A stretch of 21,814 nucleotides of DNA from Clostridia bacterium (GTDB taxonomy: Bacteria; Bacillota; Clostridia; Oscillospirales; SIG627): contig JAFTEP010000317.1 in NCBI GenBank assembly GCA_017453605.1, forward strand, positions 1-21,814, in the 5' to 3' direction. Below, piece after piece: positions 14,413 through 21,814 of the stretch. The position numbers and the translations under genes are program-made. Under the pieces are notes generated by a model. That model was not told the origin of the DNA and ran no database searches. It saw nothing but the letters and a program-made list of their open reading frames with translations. Within the stretch, counting starts at the first letter, position 1. Each line of letters starts with the position of its first letter.

Positions 14413-14440
14413 CCCCGCAAAACCTGAAGGTTTTGCGGGG
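14413..14440 (+). terminator. Strong hairpin after the MerR gene (no T-run)
   Basis: A perfect 12-bp stem (14413-14424 with 14429-14440) with a TGAA loop starts 5 nt past the stop. No run of T follows, so it may protect the mRNA 3' end or belong to the adjacent hairpin array rather than act as a classic terminator. Confidence 0.55.
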
Positions 14441-14458
14441 ACCCCGTAAGATCCACAA

Positions 14459-14706
14459 GGCTGAATTGAAAACCACGGGTTTTCAGCTAAATTGCTCGCT
14501 TACGCTCGCAGCTAAATTGTTAGCCTTGCGGCAAACAGCTGAATTGTCCCTTCGGGACAGCTAAATCAAATTCGCCCTTTAAGCTCGGCGGAGCCGAATT
14601 CAGCTTGCAAAGCAAATTTAGCCGGGCAACGCGCGATTCAGCTCGCCCAACAGGCGAATTCAGCTGCGGTGTACTTCCTTGCGAAGTACACCGCAAAGGC
14701 TGAGTT
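14459..14706. repeat. Array of different mini-hairpins separated by AGCTRAATT boxes
   Basis: Non-coding stretch built of short units of about 18-29 bp. Separators on the left half read AGCTRAATT or close variants (starts near 14459, 14485, 14510, 14537, 14559). On the right half they read the reverse complement AATTYAGCT or variants (14597, 14615, 14635, 14657). Most units between them are small hairpins of unrelated sequence: GAAAACC/GGTTTTC (14468-14484), GTCCC/GGGAC (14546-14558), TCGGC/GCCGA (14585-14597), TTGC/GCAA (14605-14615), TCGCC/GGCGA (14643-14657) and a perfect 11-bp stem with 7-nt loop (14666-14694). The switch of separator orientation at about 14580 means the whole array could fold into one branched structure. 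Origin and function are unknown. Confidence 0.75.
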
Positions 14707-14734
14707 TTTCTGAACAGAATAAATGAGCCGGAAC

Positions 14735-14786
14735 AAAAAAGTCCCGCGGCATGAAACCGAACTTCTGCCGCGGGAAAAGTTTTTTC
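14735..14786. terminator. Bidirectional terminator-like hairpin beyond the array
   Basis: A perfect 10-bp GC-rich stem (14742-14751 with 14766-14775) has a 14-nt loop. In the plus direction it is followed by AAAAG and six T; in the minus direction by C and six T. It could end both the rightward MerR transcript and the leftward operon whose last gene stops at 14975. Confidence 0.65.
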
Positions 14787-14974
14787 GCCTGGGACCTTCT
14801 GCCGGAAAGAAAATATATCTGGAGTTTGCTTTTCCGAAACGCTGAACACAGTTCGGACGACCCATAACAAGAAAAAATAACAAAAAACTCAAAACCTTAA
14901 GACTTTATACTTCTCAAAAAGTTTTTTTGCGCGGAGCGCGAAACGGCGGCGGGTCTCAGACGACGGAAAGTTTT
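14787..14974. other. Non-coding stretch with no recognised feature
   Basis: This is an AT-rich spacer between the bidirectional hairpin and the coiled-coil gene. Near 14927-14945 is a short GC-rich dyad (GCGC-GGA-GCGC) beside a run of T, a possible weak terminator. Small ORFs overlapping this area show no ribosome binding site and no domain. Confidence 0.4.
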
Positions 14975-15478
14975 TCAGAATTCAAAGGTCGCGCTGTTGT
15001 TGAAATTGTCGAGTGCGAGCTGAGCCTTGGAGAGCTCCTCGCTCACCGCTTCGTAAGCCTTCTCGGCGTCTTCTACTGAATAGTTGAGATATGTGTAGTC
15101 CACGAAATTCACGTTCTTGGAGTGAAGATCCTCCACGCGCGTCTTGGGGAGCTTCGATCTCATCGACGCCAGCTTCGTCTTCTCGCGGCTGAGCTGGGGG
15201 AGATAGACGAGCATTTCGTCGACGGTCATCCCGAAGCCCGGGATCTCGTGGGAGACGTTGAACGCGTTCAGAGCGTGCTTGAGCCTTCTTATCTCTCCTT
15301 CGATCTTATTTATCTCTTTTTGAGTGCTTTCAAAGTCGTAGACCGGGCGCACCGATTCGGGATCCTCTCCCATCGCGGCGCGAAAACTGCAGCTGATGTT
15401 CTCCTTTTCGATGATCGCGTCGAGCTGTTCGTTGAGCTTTTTAAGAAGCTTTGCGGCCTGAGCGGATGTTAAAGTCAT
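14975..15478 (-). CDS. Conserved small coiled-coil protein of unknown function
   Basis: The 167-residue soluble protein is rich in heptad-like helices: LTSAQAAKLLKKLNEQLDAI at the N-terminus, EINKIEGEIRRLKHALNAFN in the middle, and a third at the C-terminus (VEDAEKAYEAVSEELSKAQL). Between them lie GFGMTVDEMLVYLPQLSREK and NFVDYTYLNYS. The end, NFNNSATFEF, looks like a short beta strand. I recognise the pattern as a hypothetical protein recurring in Clostridia but know of no function. I chose ATG 15478, since AAAGG lies 8 nt upstream; a GTG at 15487 overlaps that site. It begins 30 bp after the flippase gene and is the last gene of the rel operon. No membrane segment or signal is visible. Confidence 0.82.
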   Translation of the reverse strand: MTLTSAQAAKLLKKLNEQLDAIIEKENISCSFRAAMGEDPESVRPVYDFESTQKEINKIEGEIRRLKHALNAFNVSHEIPGFGMTVDEMLVYLPQLSREKTKLASMRSKLPKTRVEDLHSKNVNFVDYTYLNYSVEDAEKAYEAVSEELSKAQLALDNFNNSATFEF

Positions 15479-15508
15479 TTTCCTCACCTTTCTTTTTGAA
15501 CTATATTC

Positions 15509-17140
15509 TTATATCAGCCTGAACCTGTCGAGCAGGGCGACGAGCTTCTCGCCCTTCGGCAGAAGCGACACGTCGCGGCGGTTGACTCCCTTGATGATGA
15601 AGAGGACCGCAAGATACACCGCGCCGGCAAATAGGATCGCCAGGATCGTCCCGAGCTTTGCGGGCAGGAATTTGTCAAAGAGCCACGCCGCGAATATCGC
15701 CGATGCGGCGCAGGCGACTCCCGCGATCAGAGGCTTTAAGAATATGCGCCTGACAGACGGTCTGTATCCCGTCGTCTTCACCAAAAAGAACGTGTTCATT
15801 ATGAGGATGACTCCGTAGCATAGGTCGGTGCTTATCGGCGTCGCGTAGATCCCGAGCCTCGGGATGCCGAGCAGGATATAGGAACTTATAAGCTTCGTGA
15901 AGATTCCCGCGCCCGCGGAAATGATGCTGAGTCTTTCGTTGCCGGTCGCCTGGAGCATCGCGCTCGTGACGTAGATTATGCTGACAAGAAAGATCGAGAC
16001 CGCCAGAACTTTCAGAAGTCCGCCCGCCAGCGGAACGGAGCCGATCAGCTTGCCTTCCGCGTCGACGGTCAGTTCCTCGTTCCTGAACAGCAGGCCGAGG
16101 ATCCTCTCGGAAAGCGCGCCCATCCCGAACGCGCAGGGCATGATTATGGTCGAACAGATCCTTAAAGTCGAATCCATCACGCGCTTCGTCGCCTTCACGG
16201 CGCCCCTTGCGATGTTCGCGGAGATCTGCGGGATGAGGCTTATCGCGAAGGGATTGACAAAGTTGGGCGGCAGGTTGTAGAGCGTGACCGCCATCGACGT
16301 GTAGGAGCCGAAGAATTTCTGCGCGATCTCCTTGTCGTAGCCGATGCCTATAAGCCTGCTGATGACCATTGTCGAGTCGATGACGGTGGTCAGATACATT
16401 ATCGACGAGGACACGGTGATCGGGATCGCGATGCGGATGAGCTCTTTTGTTATCGACTTCGAGCTTCTGACCTTCATCGGCGGGATCTCGCCGAGCGCGC
16501 GCTGAACGCTTCTTTTGGTGACGAGACAGTAGGTGAAGCTCAGTATCACGCCGACCGTGATGCCGGCGAGCGCCGCCGCCGCCATCTGAGCGTCGGACCA
16601 GCCCCTCGACTTCGCCCAGAGCGCCGCCGCAAGACCGATCACGAGTTTTCCCGACGCCTCTATGGTCTGCGAGACGGCGGTCGGGATCATGTTCTGCATC
16701 CCCTGGAAGTAGCCTCTGCAGGCGCTCGTCAGGCAGATGAAGAAAAGGGTGGGGGAGATCGCGAGGATGCACTGCCAGAGCTCCGGCACCGCGACCGCGT
16801 TCGCGATCACGCCGCTGAAAATGGCCAAGATCAGGCTTCCGACGAAGCCTATTATCAGAAACAGCCGCATCGCCACGTAGTAGATCTTCTCCACTTCGCG
16901 GCGGTTGCCTCTCGCGTTGGCAGCTGCGATGATGCGCGAGATCGCCACCGGCAGACCGGCGGTCGAGATCATGAAGAACAGCGCGTAGTAGCTGTACGCC
17001 TGGTTGAAATCGCTCATCGCCCGGACGCCGATGATGTTCGTCAGCGGGATCTTGAACAGCGCCCCGATGACTTTGACGGCTATATTGGCGAAAATGAGGA
17101 TGAAGGCGCCTCTGACGAAAGTCTGTTTTGTCTCTTTCAA
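15509..17140 (-). CDS. SpoVB/MurJ-superfamily lipid-linked oligosaccharide flippase
   Basis: The 543-residue integral membrane protein has some 14 hydrophobic segments, the MOP-exporter layout of SpoVB, MurJ and Wzx. Family-like motifs include the N-terminal FVRGAFILIFANIAVKVIGA, LFFMISTAGLPVAISRII at about 55-72, ACRGYFQGMQNMIPTAVSQ at about 140-158, and ATGNERLSIISAGAGIFTK in the second half. SpoVB proteins act in spore cortex formation; relatives flip lipid II or other polyprenyl-linked sugars across the membrane. Which substrate this copy handles is open. The start is TTG at 17140, with GGAGG 7 nt upstream. It follows the P-loop kinase gene after 13 bp. Confidence 0.9.
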   Translation of the reverse strand: MKETKQTFVRGAFILIFANIAVKVIGALFKIPLTNIIGVRAMSDFNQAYSYYALFFMISTAGLPVAISRIIAAANARGNRREVEKIYYVAMRLFLIIGFVGSLILAIFSGVIANAVAVPELWQCILAISPTLFFICLTSACRGYFQGMQNMIPTAVSQTIEASGKLVIGLAAALWAKSRGWSDAQMAAAALAGITVGVILSFTYCLVTKRSVQRALGEIPPMKVRSSKSITKELIRIAIPITVSSSIMYLTTVIDSTMVISRLIGIGYDKEIAQKFFGSYTSMAVTLYNLPPNFVNPFAISLIPQISANIARGAVKATKRVMDSTLRICSTIIMPCAFGMGALSERILGLLFRNEELTVDAEGKLIGSVPLAGGLLKVLAVSIFLVSIIYVTSAMLQATGNERLSIISAGAGIFTKLISSYILLGIPRLGIYATPISTDLCYGVILIMNTFFLVKTTGYRPSVRRIFLKPLIAGVACAASAIFAAWLFDKFLPAKLGTILAILFAGAVYLAVLFIIKGVNRRDVSLLPKGEKLVALLDRFRLI

Positions 17141-17153
17141 TTTGTGCCTCCGC

Positions 17154-18065
17154 TCATTTCAGAAATTCGTTCAGCAGCGAGTCGCCCGGAAGGAGCGCCT
17201 CGTCGAGCTGTATGAGTCTTTCAAGCCGCTCCGCGAGACTCTTCGCCTTGAATCGGAACCTGCTGTTGCCGGGGATCTCGCCGAGAAGCTTTATCGCCTG
17301 ATCCCGGATCATGAACGGCTCGTACGCGAAGGTCGAGCTTATCAGGATCCGGGCGTTTTTCTTGAATGGATTTATATATAAGTCCTCGCCCTCGAGCACG
17401 TTCTCCCAGATCGCGAAGGTGTCGGCGGCCGGGGTGTTCCGATGCTTCTTGTCCCTCACGAGCCTCCTTAAAAATCTGACGTCGTCGCTGTCGAACAGGA
17501 GCCGGGAGTCAAGAGAAATGAACTCGTTCGGGCATATATAAAAGCCCATCAGGTTGAGATTTTGAAAAGCCGAGAAGAACTTGTCGTTGAGCGCGTGGAT
17601 CCCCTCCACCAGAACGAGCGCGTTCTTCGGCGCCGCTTCGGGAGTCTCGGCTTCTTCGCGGTGCTTCTTCTTGAAATTGTAAAAGGGCATGCGGTATTCC
17701 TCGCCCGCGCAGATCTTCTCTATCACGTCGATCATCAGGTCGGAGTCAATGAAGTCGAAGCTCTCGTAGTTGGGGGTCCCGTCCTCGTCGCGGGGCGCCG
17801 TTTCTTCATCCAGGAAAAAGTCGTCGGTGCTGACGTTCACGACGGGGATGCCGAACTTTCTCAACAGCCCGCCGAGTTTTCCGGCGGCGGTGGTCTTCCC
17901 GCTGCAGCTCGGACCTGCGATGAACGCGATCCTCACGTCGTTGTCCATTATCAGATCGAAGGCTGTCACGAACTGCCGCTCGAACTGCGCCTCGCATTCG
18001 GTGATCCACTGCACTGCGCCGCGTTTGTCGAGATTGAGTATCTTTTCGGATTCGATGGTCTTCAT
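17154..18065 (-). CDS. Uridine-kinase/phosphoribulokinase-like P-loop kinase
   Basis: The 303-residue protein has a Walker A motif, AFIAGPSCSGKTTAAGKL, at 47-64. STDDFFLDEE at about 79-88 matches the substrate-binding strand of uridine kinases. LVLVEGIHALNDKFF follows (Walker B-like), then a basic lid region RFLRRLVRDKKHRNTPA. Such proteins are common in Clostridia and are often labelled nucleoside kinase or uridine kinase. The extra 70-80 C-terminal residues (INPFKKNARILISSTFAYEP onward) differ from classical Udk, so the substrate may not be uridine. It lies 17 bp after hemZ and 13 bp before the flippase, in one operon. Confidence 0.87.
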   Translation of the reverse strand: MKTIESEKILNLDKRGAVQWITECEAQFERQFVTAFDLIMDNDVRIAFIAGPSCSGKTTAAGKLGGLLRKFGIPVVNVSTDDFFLDEETAPRDEDGTPNYESFDFIDSDLMIDVIEKICAGEEYRMPFYNFKKKHREEAETPEAAPKNALVLVEGIHALNDKFFSAFQNLNLMGFYICPNEFISLDSRLLFDSDDVRFLRRLVRDKKHRNTPAADTFAIWENVLEGEDLYINPFKKNARILISSTFAYEPFMIRDQAIKLLGEIPGNSRFRFKAKSLAERLERLIQLDEALLPGDSLLNEFLK

Positions 18066-18082
18066 TTTTTGCTCCGTATAGA

Positions 18083-19492
18083 TTATTCTTTTCGCTTTAT
18101 TCGGTCTTTTTGGAGTTCCCGTCGGATGACGTCGAGGTTATATGCCGTCTTATCCCTCCGGGAAAGATACTCGAACGGGTATTTGTACTCCGCCAGCCTC
18201 AGGTTTTTCCCGCCCGAGGGGATCTTCGAGATGGCGCCCGCCCCGGCGGCGAGCGCGGGGAGCAGATCCTCCATCATCGCGACGTTGTAGAAACACTCCG
18301 TCCCCGGCAGGGCGTAGCCGATATTTTCAAGCGCGCCCGACGAGTTTTTCTGCCGGTATAAATAATATGAATCACGCCCGGACGATATACAGCGCGAGTG
18401 AGAGTATCTCATCATGTCCTCGGCGATCCTTCTCTCCGGGAGCGAAAAGCCTTTCTGCGCTCCGTTTTTCAGACAGAACGAATGGACGGTCACATTCGCC
18501 GGCTCAAGCGACAGCACGTCGTCGACGCTCTTTTCAAAGCTTTCAATATCGTCTCCGGGCAGACCGGCGATAAGATCGCAGTTTATTTCAAAACCGCGTT
18601 TTGCGGCGAGAGAATAGGCTTCAAAAAAGTCCTTCGCGCAGTGTGAGCGGCCGATCGCAGAGAGCACCGCGTCGTTCGTGCTCTGCGGATTGACGCTTAT
18701 CCTTTTCACGCCGCAGTTTTTCAGCGCGTCGAGCTTTTCTTTCGTGATGACGTCGGGCCTTCCGAGTTCGAAAGTCGATTCGGCGTCTTTTGAAGAGATC
18801 CCGAACAGTTTCTCGGCGAGGGAAAAAAGCTCTTTTTCCCCGAGGATCCCCGGAGTGCCGCCTCCGACGTAGAAGGCTCTCACGTTCAGAGCCTTTTCTT
18901 TTATTATCTCTCCCAGAGCGTCAAGATCTCTAAAAAGCAGATTGAGATATTCGCTCAAAAGATCTGTGCGCTTGGGGATCGCCGAGCTCACGAACGAGCA
19001 GTATGCGCACTTTGTGGGACAGAACGGGATCGAAACGTACAAGAGGACGTCTTTTTTGCCGAGCGTTTTTTCTATCCCTATCTCTTTGTCGGCAAGAGAG
19101 AAGAGAAGAGAAGTCTTTTCTTCCGATACGCAAAAATCGTCCATGAATTTCTGCGGTGCGTCGATGCCGAACAGGTTCCTGTATCTATACGCCGCCTTCA
19201 CGGGTCTGACCCCGGTCAGAGTCCCGTACGCCGGATATTCCCCGAGGGCGTTCGCGGCGAGGGCGAAGGCCTTCGCGGCGGCGAGCTTTCTTTTTTTCGT
19301 TTCGTCCGGCTCCCACAGTTCGTCCGTCCGGACCTTTGCGCTCGCTCCGTCGATCGTGACCTCGGCGCCGTCCGGGCTTTCTGTCAGCAGGACTTTTCGC
19401 GATTCTCCGCTGAAAAACTGTTCGCCCAGATGCCTCAGCATCAGAGAGATGCTCTCCGGCCGTTCGCGGGCGTCGAATGTCCTTTCAGCCAT
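18083..19492 (-). CDS. hemZ: Radical SAM coproporphyrinogen dehydrogenase-like protein HemZ
   Basis: The 469-residue protein has a 4Fe-4S radical-SAM motif, CPTKCAYC, with Cys158, Cys162 and Cys165 inside YVSIPFCPTKCAYCSF. It is followed by VRAFYVGGGTPGIL, the HemN/HemZ glycine motif, and CDLIAGLPGDDIESF. The N-terminal 140 residues containing TLTGVRPVKA are characteristic of HemZ rather than HemN. HemN-like enzymes oxidatively decarboxylate coproporphyrinogen III without oxygen; HemZ activity is less certain and some homologues may act outside heme synthesis. The ATG at 19492 overlaps the dtd stop by 8 bp, showing translational coupling. The dtd-hemZ order after rel is familiar from Clostridia. 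Confidence 0.92.
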   Translation of the reverse strand: MAERTFDARERPESISLMLRHLGEQFFSGESRKVLLTESPDGAEVTIDGASAKVRTDELWEPDETKKRKLAAAKAFALAANALGEYPAYGTLTGVRPVKAAYRYRNLFGIDAPQKFMDDFCVSEEKTSLLFSLADKEIGIEKTLGKKDVLLYVSIPFCPTKCAYCSFVSSAIPKRTDLLSEYLNLLFRDLDALGEIIKEKALNVRAFYVGGGTPGILGEKELFSLAEKLFGISSKDAESTFELGRPDVITKEKLDALKNCGVKRISVNPQSTNDAVLSAIGRSHCAKDFFEAYSLAAKRGFEINCDLIAGLPGDDIESFEKSVDDVLSLEPANVTVHSFCLKNGAQKGFSLPERRIAEDMMRYSHSRCISSGRDSYYLYRQKNSSGALENIGYALPGTECFYNVAMMEDLLPALAAGAGAISKIPSGGKNLRLAEYKYPFEYLSRRDKTAYNLDVIRRELQKDRIKRKE

Positions 19493-19991
19493 TTTGCGCC
19501 TTCATCATTCCCGGCTGATCCGAGTCGAGGATCACCGTGACAGGACCCACCGCGGTATAGGTGATCTCCATGTGCGCGCCGAATACCCCGGTCGCAAGCT
19601 TTACCGCCCTCCCGCCGCTTTTTTCGGCGTCGGCGAGCGCGAGCCTCAGATAGCCGATAAAAAGATCGTATATCTTTTTCCCCTCGTCGAAAGAGGCGCT
19701 GTCCGGGAAGCCCGGACGCCGGGACGAGGCGCAGTCGGCGTAGAGAGTGAAGTTTGAGACCGCCAGAAGATCGGCTCCGGCTTTCGGATCGGTGACGGAA
19801 AGGTTGAGTTTGTCGTTTTCGTCCGGTATGATCCTGAGGTTCACCAGCTTCTGCGCCATCTGTCGGGCGACGGCTTCGCCGTCAGTCTTTTTCACGCCGA
19901 TCAAAACGAAAAGTCCCTTTTCGAGCGAGGCCTTAGGTTCTCCGTCGCAGCTTATTTTCATATCCCGGGCGTTCTGAACGATAAGTCTCAT
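19485..19991 (-). CDS. dtd: D-aminoacyl-tRNA deacylase
   Basis: The 168-residue protein hydrolyses D-amino acids (and glycine mischarged on tRNA-Ala) from tRNA. Family motifs are visible: MRLIVQNARDMKISCDGE at the start, GLFVLIGVKKTDGE, LLAVSNFTLYADCASSRRPG (the SQFTL-like motif that carries the catalytic Thr) and GVFGAHMEITYTAVGPVTVI. The last contains the Gly-Pro of the chiral proofreading site but has AVGPVT where many relatives have NDGPVT. A C-terminal tail of about 15 residues extends beyond the usual 145-150-residue family length. The ATG at 19991 places the conserved N-terminus correctly and lies 4 bp after the rel stop. GGAG is present upstream but about 11 nt away, so translation may be coupled to rel. 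Confidence 0.94.
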   Translation of the reverse strand: MRLIVQNARDMKISCDGEPKASLEKGLFVLIGVKKTDGEAVARQMAQKLVNLRIIPDENDKLNLSVTDPKAGADLLAVSNFTLYADCASSRRPGFPDSASFDEGKKIYDLFIGYLRLALADAEKSGGRAVKLATGVFGAHMEITYTAVGPVTVILDSDQPGMMKAQNG

Positions 19992-19995
19992 TTTT

Positions 19996-21814
19996 TTACG
20001 CGCTCCCTCTTGAGATCTCAAGCACGTCCTTTATCTCGGAGAGCTTGGAGACGACCGAGTCGAAATGCCCTCTGTTCCTCGTGCGGATGACAAGCGTTAT
20101 GAACAGAAGCCCGTTCCCGACCGCCCTCGAATTGACGCTGACCGCTTCTATGTGCATATCCGCCAGAGCCCTCGAAACGTCTGCGAGCACGAGGATCGAG
20201 TTTCTCGCCTTTATGTTCAGCGAGGCGTCGAAGTCGGCGGTCATGTTCTCCAAGGTCTTGTCGGTCCACGAGGCGTTGACCCAGCGGTTCTTGTCCGCGT
20301 CGTTTTTCAGGCCCGCGATGACGTTCTTGCAGTCGTATTTGTGGATCGAGACCCCGAAGCCCTTGGTGACAAAGCCTATTATCCTGTCTCCGGGCAGGGG
20401 ATTGCAGCACTTGGCGTATTTTACCTGGCAGTTGTCGAGATCCTGGATGATGACGCCCTGAGAGGAGGTCTTTCTGGAAGAGGCTCCGTCCGGGGTCTGC
20501 GGCACTCCCGCGAAGGGCTCCGGCGGATTCTGGGACGCCGTGAGGTTCTCCACGCCCTGCTTTATCCTCGGCATTATCTTCGTGACGGTTATCCCGCCGT
20601 AGCCGATCAGATTGTAGAGATCGTCGAGGCTTGCAAGCCCGTGGCGCTGGGCGACGTCAAGAAGTATGCTCTCGCGGTCCTTTTCGTCGATGTTTCTGCC
20701 GAGTTTTGAAAACTCCTTGTCGAGCTCGGCCTTGGCGATCTGGATGTTCTCGGTGCGCTTTTCCTTTTTGAACCACTGGCGGATCTTGTTCTTTGCCTCG
20801 CTGGTTTTAACCAGCTTCAGCCAGTCGCGGCTCGGGCCCTTTGACGCGGAGGACGTCAGCACCTCCACGATCTGCCCGGTCTGAAGCGGAGTGTCGATCG
20901 GGATTATCATCCCGTTGACCTTCACGCCGATCATCTTGTTCCCGACGGCGGAGTGGATCGCGTAGGCGAAGTCTATCCCGTTCGCGCCGCTCGGGAGGTT
21001 CACGACGTCTCCCTTGGGAGTGAAGACGAACGTCTCGTCCTCGAAGATGTCAAATTTCAGCGGATGTAAGAGTTCGTCCGGATCCATCGAGTCCTTTTCT
21101 GTCTCGAGGATCGTCCGGATCCACGCGAGCTTCGAGTCGAGATTGTCGTCTGTCGCGGCTCCGGTCTTGTATTTCCAGTGCGCCGCCAGACCGTATTCCG
21201 CGACGGCGTGCATCTCCCAGGTGCGGATCTGCACCTCGAAGGGTATCCCGTCCCTGCCGATGACCGTCGTGTGCAGCGAGCGGTACATATTGGGCTTAGG
21301 AGTGGAGATGTAGTCCTTGAAGCGCCCCGGCATCGACTTGAAGGTCTCGTGGATGATGCCGAGCACCGAATAGCACTCCATCTCGGTGTCCACGAGGATC
21401 CTGATCGCGTAGAAGTCGTAGATCTCGTCGAAGCTCTTGTTCAGGTTGTACATCTTCTTGTACATACTGTAGATCGACTTGACCCTGCCCTCTATGCCGA
21501 ACTTGATGTTCTGTTCGTTGAGTTTTTCGCAGATTATCTTCTGTGCTTTGTCCAAAAAGTCCTTGTTCTGCCCGTACTTTTTGTCGATCCCGTTCTTTAT
21601 CTCGTTGTAGCCGATCGGATCGAGATACTGCAGGGCGAGGCTTTCGAGCTCTCCCTTGATCTTCTGCATACCGAGTCTGTGCGCCAAAGGCGCGTAGACA
21701 TGCATCGTCTCAAGGGCTATCGTGCGCTGCTTCGACTCTTCGTGTGAGCTGAGAGTGCGCATATTGTGCAGACGGTCGCAGAGCTTTATGAAGATGACCC
21801 TGATGTCCTTCGAC
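19996..21814 (-). CDS. rel: Bifunctional (p)ppGpp synthetase/hydrolase (RelA/SpoT homologue), 5' end outside window
   Basis: The frame is open to the right edge, where KDIRVIFIKLCDRLHNMRTL marks the end of the HD hydrolase domain; the true start lies outside and ATG 21762 is internal. About 605 residues are visible. The synthetase domain shows RFKDYISTPKPNMYRSLHTT and EVQIRTWEMHAVAEYGLAAH. A TGS domain follows (DETFVFTPKGDVVNLPSGAN, NGIDFAYAIHSAVGNKMIGV), then a helical region with a zinc-finger-like CQVKYAKCCNPLPGD, then an ACT domain ending LEISRGSA. The basic RFKD motif is the mark of bifunctional enzymes, as opposed to acidic EXDD in RelA-only synthetases. It makes and degrades the starvation alarmone and heads the visible part of the operon. 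Confidence 0.96.
   Translation of the reverse strand, partial: SKDIRVIFIKLCDRLHNMRTLSSHEESKQRTIALETMHVYAPLAHRLGMQKIKGELESLALQYLDPIGYNEIKNGIDKKYGQNKDFLDKAQKIICEKLNEQNIKFGIEGRVKSIYSMYKKMYNLNKSFDEIYDFYAIRILVDTEMECYSVLGIIHETFKSMPGRFKDYISTPKPNMYRSLHTTVIGRDGIPFEVQIRTWEMHAVAEYGLAAHWKYKTGAATDDNLDSKLAWIRTILETEKDSMDPDELLHPLKFDIFEDETFVFTPKGDVVNLPSGANGIDFAYAIHSAVGNKMIGVKVNGMIIPIDTPLQTGQIVEVLTSSASKGPSRDWLKLVKTSEAKNKIRQWFKKEKRTENIQIAKAELDKEFSKLGRNIDEKDRESILLDVAQRHGLASLDDLYNLIGYGGITVTKIMPRIKQGVENLTASQNPPEPFAGVPQTPDGASSRKTSSQGVIIQDLDNCQVKYAKCCNPLPGDRIIGFVTKGFGVSIHKYDCKNVIAGLKNDADKNRWVNASWTDKTLENMTADFDASLNIKARNSILVLADVSRALADMHIEAVSVNSRAVGNGLLFITLVIRTRNRGHFDSVVSKLSEIKDVLEISRGSA

Noticed and set aside
13640..14476. 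278-residue minus-strand ORF opposite the MerR gene
   Set aside because: MerR and zinc-ribbon motifs on the plus strand are unambiguous; the antisense ORF covers the promoter and the hairpin and shows no domain.
14459..14706. CRISPR array
   Set aside because: The repeated boxes are only about 9 bp, change orientation within the array, and the intervening units are themselves palindromic; no cas genes are present.
14520..14870. 116-residue minus-strand ORF across the hairpin array
   Set aside because: It reads through hairpins and the terminator-like stem; no ribosome binding site or domain. The structure is better explained as non-coding repeats.
1..21814. tRNA, rRNA or riboswitch genes
   Set aside because: I scanned the intergenic gaps for tRNA-like ends and known riboswitch cores and recognised none; a covariance-model search would be needed to exclude them.

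Overview
The window looks like chromosome from an uncultured anaerobic Bacillota, probably class Clostridia. The main grounds are a Rel–Dtd–HemZ–uridine-kinase-like–SpoVB-like gene run, AGGAGG-type ribosome binding sites, TTGACA/TATAAT-type promoters, a long-form ribosome hibernation factor and an HD-GYP protein. The DNA is GC-rich except for one AT-rich patch (about 730-2400). I recognise no rRNA, tRNA, CRISPR array or intact mobile element.

Left part (1-2460). The 3' end of an acidic uncharacterised protein finishes at a strong terminator. Next is an AT-rich patch holding a frameshifted, truncated remnant of a tyrosine recombinase and, directly behind it, an intact XRE-type regulator. This looks like the scar of an integrated element.

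Central part (2473-9690). The core is a probable small-molecule or sugar catabolic locus built around a divergent promoter at 5841-5928. Leftward runs an FGGY carbohydrate kinase, followed by an HD-GYP membrane protein and a GNAT acetyltransferase. Rightward runs a tightly packed four-gene operon: metal-dependent amidohydrolase, an AraA/FucI-like sugar isomerase with all four metal ligands, an archaeal-type triose-phosphate-isomerase paralogue, and a YjbQ/UPF0047 protein. A 17-bp inverted repeat overlaps the kinase -35 box and is a good operator candidate. No transporter or aldolase is present, and the substrate is unknown. This is the best candidate here for an undescribed pathway.

Middle-right part (9700-14970). 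Hpf (ribosome hibernation factor) and a cytoplasmic GH106-like glycoside hydrolase lie on the minus strand. A short-chain dehydrogenase with its own promoter and a membrane-anchored MerR-type regulator with a C-terminal zinc ribbon lie on the plus strand. The MerR gene has a textbook 19-bp-spacer promoter with a perfect palindrome inside it. After it comes about 570 bp of non-coding DNA containing a striking array of different small hairpins separated by AGCTRAATT boxes, which switch orientation in the middle of the array.

Right part (14975-21814, all minus strand). This is a housekeeping operon read from the right edge: rel (5' end outside the window), dtd, hemZ, a uridine-kinase-like P-loop kinase, a SpoVB/MurJ-superfamily flippase and a small coiled-coil protein. 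Gaps between genes are 30 bp or less, or the genes overlap.
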